A stretch of 64,000 bases of DNA from Immersiella caudata (GCA_030512335.1 JAULSU010000003.1:4650001-4714000), one strand, 5' to 3'; shown: positions 46,065 through 57,805, counted from the stretch's first letter. Notes: generated by a model not told the origin, from the sequence alone. Translations and numbers: made by a program.

Positions 46065-47045
46065 TCAGGGAGTGAACACATCAAAAGTCTTCGTCGCTCC
46101 CACACCCTCCACAATCCCCCCACCAGGAATATAAATCTTCCCGCCCACGCCCACCGCCGACGTACCATGCCGCGGAAGCTTCATAGCCGCCTCCCTGCTC
46201 CACGAATCACCAACGGTATCATAAACCTCCGTCTGGTTAAAAACCCCCCGCGTATTCGGCGCCAAATTCCCCTCCCCCCCAAACGTATAAATCTTCGTCC
46301 CCAACACCGCCGCAACAAGACCCCCCCTCGCGGTAGGCATCCTCGCCGCGCTCGTCTTCCACCCGGCCGCGAGATTTGCTAGATCCAGGATAAAAACCGT
46401 ATCCTTCACCGCACGCACGCCATTCTCCCGCCCTGCGAGAACGTAGAGCTTGCTGTCCACCTGCGCGTAGGCCGCGTGGTCCCTCGCACCCGGCATTTTA
46501 GCGGCTGCCTCGGGCACGTCGAGCCACTTGTCGGCGGTGATATCGTATGCGGAGACTGTATCGACCGTCCGCCCGCCGCTCCGGGGGATACCTCCTGCGA
46601 TCACAATAGTTCCGTTGTACACCCCCGACGCGGCACTCCCGCGTGCGACGGCCGAGGGCATGGGGGACAGCGCGGTCCAGGTGTCCTTGGCGGGGTCGTA
46701 TACCCATGAGTTGGGCGTCGCGGGCCAACCGCTTGCGCCGGTTAGGCCGCCGACGGTGTAGATTTTGCCGTCGTGTACGGCGGCGTTGGGGTGGTTGAGG
46801 GCCACGGGGAGGGAGGCGCCGGTCTTCCAGGTATTGCTGGGGATGTCGTAGAGGAGGACGGCGTTGGTGGTTACGCCGTTTTCGACCATGCCTCCGACGG
46901 TGATGATTTGGTTGGGGCTGGGGGAGAGAGTGATGTGCTCTTGAAGGCTTTCTAGCGGGATGGGGGCGAGGTCGGACCAGGTTTGGGCTGTGGTGAGGGG
47001 GGCGGAGATGGCCCAGACGGCTTGGAGGGCGATGGGGATTCGCAT
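46065..47045 (-). CDS. secreted Kelch-repeat protein
   Basis: A single exon of 326 residues. The start at 47045 (MRIPIALQAVWAISA) gives a signal peptide; the frame stays open upstream to 47321 but that part is not protein-like. Kelch units recur with GG followed by W or Y about 15-20 residues later: IITVGGMVENG, KIYTVGGLTGAS, TIVIAGGIPRSG, KLYVLAGRENG, KIYTFGGEGN, KIYIPGGGIVEG. This suggests a six-bladed propeller. No extra catalytic domain is present, unlike galactose oxidases. Function unknown, extracellular binding is likely. A TATATGA motif lies about 90 bases upstream. Confidence 0.88.
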   Translation of the reverse strand: MRIPIALQAVWAISAPLTTAQTWSDLAPIPLESLQEHITLSPSPNQIITVGGMVENGVTTNAVLLYDIPSNTWKTGASLPVALNHPNAAVHDGKIYTVGGLTGASGWPATPNSWVYDPAKDTWTALSPMPSAVARGSAASGVYNGTIVIAGGIPRSGGRTVDTVSAYDITADKWLDVPEAAAKMPGARDHAAYAQVDSKLYVLAGRENGVRAVKDTVFILDLANLAAGWKTSAARMPTARGGLVAAVLGTKIYTFGGEGNLAPNTRGVFNQTEVYDTVGDSWSREAAMKLPRHGTSAVGVGGKIYIPGGGIVEGVGATKTFDVFTP

Positions 47046-48107
47046 TTTGGCGGCGGTGCGGTGACGTGACACTTTTGATGGTTGTCGTTGAATAAAGCAG
47101 TGAGTGTCACCCGTCGGGCTCATGAGCCCCTCATATAGACGACAAAGGTGAAGTGAGGAGCAGCGCAAGTCATATTTATCCCAGGTCTTGGTGCTCTTGG
47201 CGTCCGGCAGTATAGATGAACTTTGACTGGTAACGGCCGCAATGCAGGTACCGGTTGTCGATGCGTATTCTACCGGTGTGCGTTCCAAGGAACATCGCTG
47301 CCAAGGAAATGTCGACAGCATCTTTCTTTACTTCGAACAGGACGCCTGTTGGGCTTGGCCAGACTCCCCCTAATACCGATCTGAGGACCTCGATGTCCAT
47401 GATATTAAAAATGTCATTCTTGTTCTTTGTAATTATGACCCGGCCGCAATAGTGTGGCGCCCGCAAGAGAGACTTCAATGTCTTGATCAATCTGCGCTGG
47501 TTGCATGTACGGGCTTTACACCCCCTCTAACAACCTGCATCTTAAATCTTCAGAGATGAATGGTCGCATCATACCTACTTCTGTTGATCCTCGGCTTAAG
47601 TTGCACTTGTGGGAATGTTCCAGTGGTTGTGGAGACCCCCCTGGCTCTCCAGAGTGTTTCACGCCAAGCACACGAACACGATGGCCCTGCCCTACCCACC
47701 TCGCCAAAGCTCTGAGGCTCTGGTGAAACAAGGTCTTGGCAAAGGGTTGATCGGTTCCTCCCAACACGGCGCCCTACCCCGAATGCACCCTGCCGCATTG
47801 GACTATGGTCCAGTTCTGGCCTTTTGTGGGGTGTTGTTATTCGCATCTGGTTCCAGTCGTCTCGCGTATTACGGATAGGGCCGTCCCCTAGTCGGTTTCG
47901 GACGAGTGTCTGCACCGAACCAGTGGGTCGAGGGGATCAGAGCGATCATATATGGGGGACCTCGCCGTCGCTCCCTGTGCGCAGATCGAGTGATTTGCAT
48001 GCCGGTCATCTGTCCTTATTGTCCCGTTTTTTCGAGTTCTTTTCGTTCAACTTTCCGGTTCCTGTTTATTCTTCTCCACTCTGGCTTGGTGCTGCGTTCA
48101 AACCAAA
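47046..48107. other. intergenic stretch
   Basis: A minus-strand frame at 47176-47490 overlaps the upstream extension of the Kelch frame and has no recognisable content. Nothing else is seen. Confidence 0.5.
47131..47137 (-). promoter_or_regulatory. TATA-like element of the Kelch gene
   Basis: TATATGA on the minus strand, 86 bases before the ATG at 47045. Confidence 0.4.
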
Positions 48108-48743
48108 ATGAAGTTCTCTCCAGTAATCCTTCTGGGCGCCACCGTCGTTCTTGGCGGTAAGACACCACCTTGAATCTTTCCTGCGGCGAGGAAGTCTTGC
48201 TGACCAAGCCTCCCAGCACCTGCCTCTCTCTTGTCAGAAAGACAAACCAGGGCCTGCTTCATCGTCGGCAGCGAAGTCCTTCCCGCCGAGGTCGCCAACA
48301 TCGTAACAGACCTCCAACCCCGAATCACATGCGATCCCACTCAAAGAACTCTATCCGGCGTCCCAGATGTGTCTTCTGGAGACGTATCATTTTCCTCCAT
48401 CAACTTTGCCACATCAGGCCAATCCGCCCTCGAGTTCGCCCTCGACAGATTCGCAACAAGGACACCCCTGGCCAGCAACGACCTCGCTACCTTTCAGAGC
48501 CAGCTCGATGTTTACCTTGCGACAGAGGCGGGAATACGGTCGGCCGGTGGCAACCTTGCTATCAAGGTCCCCAAGTTCTTTCTCGAGTTCCAAATCTCGC
48601 GCATCCAGACGGCTCAGGGGAATCCGCCCACGGCTCCGGGATTGCAGGTCGATCACAAGATGGGAAAGGTGCTGAAGAACGCGGGGAGTGAGAGTCAAGC
48701 GCTTTTGGATCAGGTCGCTGCGTTGGGGAAGGTTCTTTCATAG
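48108..48743 (+). CDS. small secreted protein (191 aa)
   Basis: Exon 1 (48108-48156) and exon 2 (48217-48743) join across a 60-nt intron (GTAAGA...CAG), giving 191 residues. The signal peptide MKFSPVILLGATVVLGAPA is completed by the splice, which is a strong argument for it. The mature part has CFIVGSEVLPAEV, two cysteines, SGQSALEFALDRF, YLATEAGIRSAGG and AIKVPKFFLEFQ. This pattern occurs in uncharacterised small secreted proteins of filamentous ascomycetes. No enzyme motif. It could be a surface protein or effector candidate. Confidence 0.82.
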
Positions 48744-50034
48744 ATCGATGTTTCGTGAGGTACATGTAACATGTACCCACACGCAACAGCTCAGCCGTTT
48801 AGGTTCCAGCTGAAAGACTGTTGGTGAACAGGATGTTTGGTTGGGGATTTTTCGGCCATTCGGCATGCCTGGAATCGGTACTGTGGGCCCAAAGTCGTCA
48901 TTACACCCCCTCGCACCTTCCAAGCCTTACACAGCTTGAACGCCCCCAAACGCAAGCAAGCCTACTCTTATATCGCAGGGTGGAGGCTTTACCCCACTTC
49001 TTCCTTCCAATATTTCAGCCAGCCAGAGCTTGGCCGTTGGCCTTCTTCCTCCGTAGCACCAATCCACCCGCGGTCCACTATGTATTGCTGCATCATCCTA
49101 TCGTCTTGACGCCAACGTCCCCAAAACCCTCGTGAAGAAAGCTGGAGGTCACGGCGAACAGGGAAGAGAGCCACCATCGGACTCTCCTGTCCGCGTTGTT
49201 TCGACCGTCCGCGAATATCCACGATGGGGTCCACACGAAGCCGCTTGGCATCGTGCGCATCGCCTGCAAATCGTGGAGCGCGCCCCATTTCAACGAGCGC
49301 CTTCGTGCCAACCCCACTGTGCAGGCATCAATGCATCACGAGCTGCTCATCAGCTTTTGAGACAGCTCAGCGCTTCTTTAGCGTTGTAACATCCCATCTG
49401 CTTGTTAATTTGCCATCCCATGGAGGCCACCATCAACCGGTTCGAGGATTCTTCGATTACCAGCTCCAGCAGGAGCCGCAAGCTCACGCGGCGCCTGCTG
49501 CGGCGGGAATTTACACGGGGGCGTCGCTCGAGAGAAATGGGGCTGTTTGGATCGGCGCCGCGTAAGTTTTATTACGTCTGCGAGACTTACTTTCACGGCT
49601 TGATGGATGGGGAGCGGAGGGGAAATTCCCGATACAGTGGCCCGCATCGAGTTGTGTTGGTGTGAGAGAGGAGGCTGTACCAAGATGGGCGTGAGCCGTG
49701 TGAGTATTAGTGGTTTCAAGACTGAGGTAATCACAAGAGAAGGAATGAATAGATGCTTGATGGCGAATAGGGGTTCAAGATCCCGCGTTGGTGCCATTCT
49801 GTCCAATGAAGGCCATGTTAGATACAGCGTACTCGCTTCCGGTCTATTGGAGCTTGTTTCCGCCCCACCCGACCGAAGGGCGTATGTCCACCTGAATTGA
49901 CAGAGCCAAGAGCGTAGGATGGCTGCAAAACCGACAGCTTTGCATGCATAGAAACCTGACCGCTCCCCCTAAATTTCACCACACCAACTCGCCCATTTTT
50001 CATTCTCATCGATCCCCCCTGGCAGCGAAACACC
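48744..50034. other. non-coding stretch upstream of the first MFS gene
   Basis: Overlapping open frames without motifs. I see nothing I can name. Confidence 0.5.
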
Positions 50035-51778
50035 ATGGCCACACAAACCACCACCGAGCTGTCCACCCTCTCCCCCATCTCAACGCCACTCAGCACCCGA
50101 AAGCGCGACACCCCCATACCACCTCTCCAAGCCCCCCATCCCCTCTCCCCCGTTCTATCCAGCCATGAACAGTCACAAACTACCATCCTCCCCAAAGGTC
50201 GCGCCATCCTCGTAACCATCCAACTCTGCGGCCTCCTCTTCCTCGGCTCCTTCACCAACGGCATCATCGTCGTCGCCCTCCCTTCCATCTCCACCTCCCT
50301 CTCCCTCCCCAAATCCCTCTTCGTCTGGCCCACCTCCTCCTACTACCTCGCCGCCGGAACCTGCCTCCTCCTAGGCGGCTCCCTCGCCGACGTGCTCGGC
50401 AACAAGCGCATCAACCTCGTCGGCTCTTTGCTATCCGCCATCTTCACCTTTGCCTGCGGTGTAGCAAGAACGGGGAACGAAATCATTGCGTTTAGGGCGC
50501 TGCAGGGGGTTACCTATGCGGCGGTGATGCCGTCGGGTGTGAGTATTGTGTCGACGAGCTTGGAGGAGGGACGGCCGAGGAATATGGGGTTTGGGTGTTT
50601 GGGGTTTAGTCAGCCACTGGGCTTTTGCTTTGGGTTAGTTATGGGAGGTGTGTTTACAGATACGGTGGGGTGGAGGCCGGCTTGTTATTTTGCGGGGGCG
50701 GTGAGTGCGGTTTTGTGTGGGATGGGGTGGTGGGTTTTGCCGGGAGGTGTTAGGGGGAATCAGGGGGTATCAAGGTGGAAGAGGATGAGCGGGGAGATTG
50801 ATTGGGTCGGGTTGGGACTGGCGAGTTCGGGGTTGGCGATGTTTTCTTATACGCTTGCGTGAGTTCCCCCCCCCCCCCCCCCCCCCCCCCCTGGTGAATC
50901 CTTTGGAATCTTCTGACTGGTATCTCAGTGCCCTGTCGGCCGACATCGACTCCATCAAGCAGCCGTCAAGCATTGCCCTGCTGACAATCGCCGGTCTCTG
51001 CCTTCCCGCGTTTGCCGGATGGATGCACCGTCAGGAGAAGAGAAACCGCATTGCGTTGATTCCCAACTCTCTCTGGGGGAGCCACGTCTTCACCAGCGCG
51101 TGCATCATGGTTCTTCTTAGCAACGCCCTTGCAAACTGCATGGAAGTCTACAGCAGCCTGTTGTAAGTCACTTTACCCCTTTCCCCTTTAACCCCCTACT
51201 CGAGTCCCACTCACCAACACTGCTCCAGCTTCCAAGAAGTCCAACTCTCCTCAGCAATGACAGCCTCGCTCCAAGTCATCCCCTCTCTCATCGCCGGCGT
51301 CATTACAAGCATCCTCACCGGCATGTTCGTCCACCGCATCCCCGTCCTATGGACCCTCCTCGCCTCCTCCCTCCTGAGTACCGTCGCCCCTCTCCTGATG
51401 GCTCTCATCCGCACCGACCAGCCATACTGGGAGAACGCCTTCTTCGGACAGATTCTCACGCCCATCAGTTGCGATTTACTGTTTACCGTGGGCTTGCTGA
51501 TTGTGTCGGACACGTATCCCAAGCACATGCAGGCGTTAGGGGGAGCAGTGTTTAACACTTGTGCTCAAATCGGGAGTGCGATAGGCTTGAGTGTCACGCA
51601 GGTGATTGCGTCTTCTGTGACTGCCATGGAGGAGGAAGAGGGGCACCAGTCCCCTGAAGGGCTTATGAAGGGATACAGGGTTGCCTTTTGGGTCATGTTT
51701 GGGTGGATGGTGTTTGTTTGCTTGGTTTGTTTGGTAGGTATGAGGAGGGTGGGCAGGATTGGGTTGAAGAGGGACTAA
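50035..51778 (+). CDS. MFS transporter, drug:H+ antiporter type
   Basis: Three exons (50035-50858, 50929-51162, 51229-51778) with introns of 70 and 66 nt give 535 residues. About 60 hydrophilic residues precede the first helix. The first half has FVWPTSSYYLAAGTCLLLGG and GSLADVLGNKR (the loop 2-3 MFS motif, G-x-LAD-x-x-G-x-K/R), FRALQGVTYAAVMPSG, and GFSQPLGFCFGLVMGG (motif C region). The second half has MFVHRIPVLW. The pattern is of the ATR1-like DHA2 export group. The first intron holds a C26 run. Substrate unknown; no regulator is directly adjacent. Confidence 0.88.
50866..50891 (+). repeat. C26 homopolymer in MFS intron 1
   Basis: Twenty-six consecutive C residues start seven bases after the 5' splice site and take up over a third of the 70-nt intron. 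The run leaves the coding frame intact. Real length may differ because such runs are hard to sequence. Confidence 0.85.
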
Positions 51779-51872
51779 GGGCATAGAGATAGAGACAGTC
51801 AAACGAGTTTAGATGCGTATCTACCTATCCACTGGATCCCCTCTTTTGTTGGCCCACCCAGCCCGGCATCAC

Positions 51873-52256
51873 TCAATCGAACCTCCCACTCGTATCACCC
51901 TCCACCCCCTGAAAAGAAGAGCCGAAATCTTGAAGCGTGTTTGCCATCTGACCAAACAAGTCTGCCCCTGAAGCAATTTGCCCCCGGGCTTGTTCCAGCT
52001 GGCTCTCCAGAGCTGCAATGCTGTTGCCATTGTTCCTACCCCCAGCGAACTGTTCCACAACGGCTTTGGCGTTCGCGACTTGATTATCCAGAGTATTCAG
52101 CAACGTTATGCGTGTTTGCACAAGCTCTGCTGCAAGCCGTTGAATCTGGTCCGCTGAGACAGCCTGTCGCTTGAGTGTTGCGCCTGGGGCATGAACGTTG
52201 GGCGCGGCCAGCGAAAGGCCGGAGAGGTAAACTGTAGCAATGAAGTTGATTCTCAT
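51873..52256 (-). CDS. small secreted protein (127 aa)
   Basis: A single exon. MRINFIATVYLSGLSLAAP is a signal peptide. A dibasic KR near residue 29 may be a Kex2 site that releases the mature part starting QAVSADQI. The rest is helical and Gln/Ala-rich with no cysteine, so it is not a Cys-rich effector. A TATA box lies about 130 bases upstream. Family not recognised. It is convergent with the MFS gene at 50035 (94 bases between stops). Confidence 0.7.
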   Translation of the reverse strand: MRINFIATVYLSGLSLAAPNVHAPGATLKRQAVSADQIQRLAAELVQTRITLLNTLDNQVANAKAVVEQFAGGRNNGNSIAALESQLEQARGQIASGADLFGQMANTLQDFGSSFQGVEGDTSGRFD

Positions 52257-52984
52257 GGTCGAAGAGTCTTTTGATGGTTTGCTGGGTGCTTAAAGGAGGT
52301 TTGTGATAATTGTCGAGATTGTGGTCGGAGCTTAGAGATGTAGTTCAGAGAGACAGCAAGCTCCAGGAGCTCACACACAATCAGGCACTTATATACTGTC
52401 GAATGCTCTTGAACAGGATCTAGACCCCAGTTCCCATCGCGCCCCTGTCGGCTAGTGGGGGCTGGATCAGAAACGAGATCTCGAATCCCACAGCCTCCTG
52501 CTGCGGGAATCTTTGCAGCGAGATCGATGCAAAAGGCAGTCGGTTTCAAGCAACCAAAATAGATGACTAGCCGTTACGGTGTCAATAACTCAAGTAGGAC
52601 TGGAGGATACCACTTGCCCAAAAATAGCATGATTCATCGCCCTCGGGGCTCACCTCGTCGATCGAGTCTCAGTGTTACCACACTACGTGCTTCCCAAGAA
52701 ATCCTCCTCCATCGACCCAACGTATCAAACCAAAGTTGCCCTCTTGTTGTGTTTTACATCTGGACCTTGCATCCCGACCTAATCTGACCGAAACCCATGT
52801 GCCGCACAATTCAGCAATTACATTGGCGCGTGCCTCCTTTTCCCGATATCTTGTGAATGTCCAACACTCACCATATTCCCGAAACCTCGAATACCTAGGA
52901 ATGAAATCTTCCCCCAGCATCCTTGTTCTCTTCAACATCTCTTCTGCGTAACCACCCCGAAACATCCCATACCTCCCAACCCCT
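52257..52984. other. intergenic stretch
   Basis: Holds the promoter of the small secreted protein. A minus-strand frame (52675-53025) overlaps the end of the next gene and is Arg-rich and not protein-like. Confidence 0.5.
52388..52395 (-). promoter_or_regulatory. TATA box of the 127-aa secreted protein gene
   Basis: TATATAAG on the minus strand, 132 bases before the ATG at 52256. Confidence 0.5.
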
Positions 52985-53425
52985 TCACGCCGGCGGCGGC
53001 GGTGGCGGTGGGGGCGGCGGCGCATCCGATCCCCCGCTAAACGTACTATGTGACCCCTTGGAACTCCCTCCCGACCTCGAGCCGTACCTCCGCCGCCTCC
53101 TCCTTGCTGTCAAGCGAATAGACGCATGGTATCGATGGAGGAAAAAGAAGAGACCGCCGAGAAAGAGGAGAAGGACGACGCCAACAATGACGCCGATGGT
53201 GATGTCGCGTGATTGCATCGAGTCCATGTCTCGTCTGGGGAGGGTGGGGGCTGATCGTTGGGAGAGGTGGATGGGGTCCGGGAATTCAGGGGCGGAAAGG
53301 GGGCGGGAGTGGGTCCATTTGGGGAGGAGGTTGAAGGGGTAGCCAAGGGAGAGAGAGTGTTGACTTGACGAGGATGGAGCCAGAGGTGGGCCTGGAGGGC
53401 TTTGAGGATAGAGAGGTATGTACAT
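52985..53425 (-). CDS. single-pass membrane protein (146 aa), hypothetical
   Basis: A single exon. The N-terminal half is Pro/Ser-rich with YPFNLLPKWTHSRPL and PEFPDPIHL. The centre has SRDITIGVIVGVVLLLFLGG continuing as a hydrophobic helix, followed by a basic stretch of six arginines and a Ser/Gly-rich tail that ends in P10-A. Short proteins with exactly this order (PLYPQSP, LPKWTH, one helix after a SRxITIG, basic block, Pro tail) are common and uncharacterised in Sordariomycetes, as far as I recall. The basic side predicts a cytosolic C-terminus. Confidence 0.6.
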   Translation of the reverse strand: MYIPLYPQSPPGPPLAPSSSSQHSLSLGYPFNLLPKWTHSRPLSAPEFPDPIHLSQRSAPTLPRRDMDSMQSRDITIGVIVGVVLLLFLGGLFFFLHRYHASIRLTARRRRRRYGSRSGGSSKGSHSTFSGGSDAPPPPPPPPPPA

Positions 53426-55277
53426 GGCGATGGGTTGGGGGGAGTATCACGGTCGTGCGGGATATTTGGGTGGGCCGGGAGGGACTTCAGGGAGCTTGAA
53501 GTCTCGGTATAATGGAGTCAAGGGCAACGCAGCTTGCAATTGTCCAGAGAGGAGGGAAACGGAGAACTCTGAGGGGCCTTCGCGCCGATCGTCAGGGGAA
53601 GAGCGCGTGTCGAGTTTGCGAATCCCTTCGCAAGCGCGCAGGTAAAAACTCCTGGCGAGGAAATGGAGGGAACCCAACCGGCGCGGCACCTCGCGCGGGC
53701 ATCCAGCTAAATTGTATGATGGTGCGCCCCGAACACAGGGTTCAAGAGATAGCAAATGCGACCCAAGTGCGCAACTCCATCTAAATTCTCGCACTCTGAT
53801 AAGTCGCGCGCGAACTACTTCAGCCGACGGCCGCTGGGGTGGGAGAGCCGCGGTGCATGGAACACTGCAGAAAAGAGAACCCACTGTAATGATGTTGCAT
53901 TTTGTCAGCTGCAGGAGTGTTCATCTTCCGCGCCGTTCCAGCGTATCACGGCCGAGGGGGCCGCCCTACTTGACGTTGGAGAACCAATTGCCGCTGGATT
54001 CGCTGTGGGGTGTCGAGCGAGAAAAAAAAAAGATAATCCAGCGAGTAGTAAACATTTGCGGTTGAGTCAATCGGGCAGCTGACACAAAGGCATTTTGAGC
54101 GCAGCGAATTGGCCTTCGCGCTTTGCTTGTAGCGCTGTGGAGGAAGTCGCTGTAGGGCCCGCTACCCACTGCGTGAAACAGATGTCGACGGGTCGAAGGC
54201 TCCTTCCCCGCGATGCTCTGACTCCAGCGCGCAGGACGTAGGCAAGAACAAAAGATGCTGTGCCCCGGACGAATGTGCAAGCATGTCATTGCGGTTCGCC
54301 AGACGAACAAGGATGCGCACGTTAGGCGCCCACGTTCGCCCCGACTTTTTCTTCCCATCGAAACACCTCATCCCATCACGGCGGCCCAGTCCCACCAACC
54401 CTGGGGGTTGGGACAAACGGTCGCTTCTCTCCGCAGGCGGGTCTGGTTGGTGGGCTTGGGCAGCTGCAGCAGTGGCCAAACGGTCCAATTAAACTGGGGG
54501 CTGGTGACGAGCCCGTTTGCTGATTTGGCCGAGCCGCAGCGGCCAAAGACGGTGCATGGAGAGCTGCAGATGCATCTGCATCCCAGTCTGTGAATTGACA
54601 ACTCATCAGTCCATAGAGTGAGGCTTCGGGACTTGCGGCCCCTGGCCATTGGCGGGCCCCGCCCCGGATTTCTCCATTCTGACCCACTTGGCAGCAGACA
54701 AGTGGTTTGTAAATGGTTGGGTTTCTTTTCAGGGCGCATCCAATATGCTGTCTCGCTCGAATGTGGAGGGCCGGAGTGGACGTCGCCATGGCACCATCTT
54801 TGGGCTCATAGCCGCACCCTGCTCTGTCTCTTCTCTACCCAGGCAGTGGGACTCATGTTTGAACCCCATTTGGGGAACGATCAGAACACACCCCCTTAAA
54901 GCAGCCGTTATCATGTCAAGGTCAACAATGGCTCTTAACCCGGTGCAGGAGCTGAGCTCGACGAGTCTAGAGATTGGGGGGTTATATGTCCTTGTTGAAG
55001 TCTAGTTAGCTACTAGAACTAGCCAAGCCGTAAAAGATCGTGAAAGTTTGGATATATCAGAAAACACAATGTTATCCCAGCCGCTCTATATCCTTCCGTC
55101 GGCCAAGTCTTTCGGTCTAGTAACCGCCTGGCGTTGCATGCATGGTTGCCGATAAGGTTTCTCGGAACAACCTCTAACCTTCGCGTCCAAGTAAAATGCC
55201 TTGCCTCCTAATCCCCAGTAACTTGGAAGTCGTGTATCATCCTCCGCCTTCCCGAACTTAGCGACAGACTCAAGCCC
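53426..55277. other. 1.85 kb non-coding stretch
   Basis: No gene, RNA or repeat that I can support. Open frames on both strands are overlapping shadows without motifs. Confidence 0.5.
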
Positions 55278-56915
55278 TCAGATAATCAGTGCCCTCCCGC
55301 CCGAGTTCCTCAGCTTGAGAAGCCAATTCCCCTTGCCGCCCTCACCCCCCTCCATTTCTTTGTTCGCCCAGATCATATTCAGCATCTCTATAGCCGTGCG
55401 TACATACCCCCACGGACAGGTATGCGGATACTGCGTGTACGCCGCGCCCAGCCGTTCCCGACAGCTCTCTCTCCGCGCCGGGTCATCCGTCTGCGCCCCG
55501 GCCATAAATGTCGGCCAAACCGCCCCCTTCAGCAACATGTGATCGAACGGGACACTTGACAGATGATCCAGGATCTCTTTCACGAAGCCATCGTAGTTCG
55601 GCCTTGGGCACTCCGGACTATCATCGTCCTCAGGCATAATGAGCGAGATATAGAGACGGGCCGCTGCGCGATGAGCTGACGCGATTCTCTCCCTGGCGTC
55701 GAGGTCGTCTTCTGGATGCAGCCCTTCGATCCCATGCACCCAGGCGTGGACGTCAAAGTCCCTTGCTTGGTCCAGCAGCAATCCCAGCCTACGCCGGATA
55801 GTAGGCTCAGCCTCCCTCGTCTTCGCGCATTCTTGATTCGCCAAGAGGATCATGTACATGATTTCGGGCGGAGAGCAGTGATAGCTATGCGCCTGTGCCC
55901 TTTTCAAAATAGACAAGACGTCTATCTTGTTGCCGCCGAACCCCGGGACGGTGTCGCCACTGGTGGTGGACCCGAGGATCCGATAGGTCAGACAGTCTGC
56001 TGCGATGGCATCAGCCAGGGGGGCGAGGCCGGAGTCTTGGCGGCTCAGTTTGCGCCGGGCCTGCCGATGAAGGGAGGAGATTAACGTTTCTGCCGCTTTG
56101 ACGTGGTCTTCCCATATGCCCTTTCCGCTGTCGATGAGGTCGAGGTTCACAAAGAAGACGATGGCGGCCAAGACGGCGGTCTGGTTAGTTGGGGTTGCAT
56201 TCTCGATAGCGTCGCGCAGTTGACGGATGGCCTTGCCTTTTGCGGCTAGTGCGTCGACCAACTCCTGCCGGGCGGGACGGTTCTGGTAGCGGAACGCCGT
56301 GGCGAGGTGCATGGCTGAGGTAGCTATGACTATGTTCTGAAGGTATTCGAATTCTTGTATGAGAGGAATCATGCTGCGGAAGGGGTTGCGGGTGTCTTGG
56401 TCGAGGGAGACGAGGTCTTTGCAGACCGCGTTAGAGACTGCTTTTTGTTAGCGGTTACCGCCGGCGTCGCCGAGACGAAGACAAAGGTTGGCAGTACAGT
56501 GATGGATATACGACCTCGAGTTTGCATTGAGATGGTCAAGAATGGGGTCGAGGAGGCCGGGTAGTATGGTGCATGCTGTCTTTGGAGAGGGCGAGTCGGT
56601 TTGTAATTCGGACTTCATGTCGAGCAGAATTAACTGATCACTGGGGTCTTCTATAGTTTCTTCTTGTGTCTCGACCGCGGAGATCGACTGAGAGCTGGAC
56701 TGAGAGCTGGACTGAGAGGGTTTGGGAGGTTTCATCCGTAGCTGGCCGGCGAGCTTCCCTTTGATGGCCGGGGCATTTGTCCAGCGGAGGAGTGTGCCGT
56801 AGCCCAGACACTCCTCGCCATTGGTCGAACACTTGAGACATGTCGGGACAGAGCGATCGCAGCGTAAGCGCCGCCGGCGGCAGTTATGGCACCCTTTCGT
56901 GGCCGGGTTGGACAT
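55278..56915 (-). CDS. Zn2Cys6 fungal transcription factor
   Basis: Exon 1 (56498-56915) and exon 2 (55278-56437) join across a 60-nt intron (GTACTG...CAG), giving 525 residues. The zinc cluster is C9-x2-C12-x6-C19-x6-C26-x2-C29-x6-C36 with the basic RRRRLR between the second and third Cys. A Ser/Gln linker follows. The splice creates YIHHFSNAVCKDLV, then NPFRSMIPLIQEFEYLQNIV, which is the opening of the fungal-specific regulatory domain in small Zn2Cys6 factors of the DUF3468 type. It is transcribed away from an MFS gene 890 bases off, so it probably controls that exporter, and perhaps itself through the palindrome at 56993. Confidence 0.9.
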
Positions 56916-56992
56916 CGAGAAGCGCGATGTGGGCGGTTTCCCCCAGGTGCGGGGTCAGGGTCGGGATGGAGCCGCACCGGAAACACCGGTGA

Positions 56993-57008
56993 ATCCGGGG
57001 CCCCGGAT
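56993..57008. promoter_or_regulatory. 16-bp perfect palindrome with everted CCG/CGG triplets
   Basis: ATCCGGGGCCCCGGAT is a perfect inverted repeat lying 78-93 bases upstream of the TF start codon. It contains CCG-N6-CGG, the type of paired triplet recognised by Zn2Cys6 dimers. Further CGG and CCG copies lie close by (56978-57042). A binding site for the adjacent regulator, possibly autoregulatory, is inferred. Confidence 0.4.
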
Positions 57009-57682
57009 ATTGGGCCCCGCTCTGGTGCGGATACCGGGAGATCGGCCTGCAAAATGGTAGCGCCGCGGAGAAAGGACCGGGGAACTCTCCTTGAGCACAC
57101 CTGCAATTGTTTGGCGCGCCGAGAAGTCGGCGTGGTTCGCCCGATAGTCGCCTTTTTTCTCACCGTGGGCTGTGCCGCTCGACCAAGCGTCGTTCCACTC
57201 TGACCGACTTCGGTTGTTAGGTAAGCTGGCGGCGAATGGACGTCAACTTCCCCTATGCTAGACCAGATGAGGAAGCAAAATGGCATGGCGTGCATGGCCG
57301 TGCCCCAATGAGCGGAGAGGTTGAGCGCCACTTCATGGATTAGCAGTGGAGCCACCTTATTCATGAAATGTTCTTGGTATCAACGCGTTTTGCTGGAGAA
57401 TGACACATAGAACGCGAATTTTTGCAGTCCCGATTCCATTTTGAGCGGAGCCGCAAAAGAGGGCTTGAACCGAATCTGGAGTTGCGGTGGCACAATTTGC
57501 ATCCGCACGTGATCCACACCATGGTGGAGATCAGGGCTTCGATCGGTCGGGATGGCGCTAGCCCCGAGTTTGGCAGAAACCCGTCAAGCTCTGCAGTGAC
57601 AACCTCCCTCGAAGTTCAGATACACACTGACTGTATTTCCAATCAACCAGATTACAAATGATGAATCTGGTTGCCGTCCCTC

Positions 57683-57688
57683 TATAAC
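57683..57688 (+). promoter_or_regulatory. TATA-like element of the second MFS gene
   Basis: TATAAC, 123 bases before the start codon at 57806. Confidence 0.4.
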
Positions 57689-57805
57689 ATTGGCTGTTAG
57701 TTCATCCGCTCTTTGTTCGACAAGACCCAGCGCTCGCATCTTCCTCAAACCCGCGCCTTCCATCCCAAAGTCTGCACGTCATTCTTAGGGACACGCCACA
57801 ACATC

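Larger units (their letters stand above)
56916..57805. other. shared divergent promoter region (TF / MFS)
   Basis: 890 bases between the two start codons, with no gene. The first 100 bases next to the TF are rich in CGG and CCG triplets, and the MFS side carries a TATA box. Confidence 0.6.

Noticed and set aside
47176..47490. 104-codon minus-strand frame upstream of the Kelch gene
   Set aside because: Looks mildly protein-like but overlaps an alternative frame and has no recognisable family.
52675..53025. Arg-rich minus-strand frame
   Set aside because: Overlaps the 3' end of the 146-residue membrane protein in another frame and is a shadow of its Pro/Gly codons.
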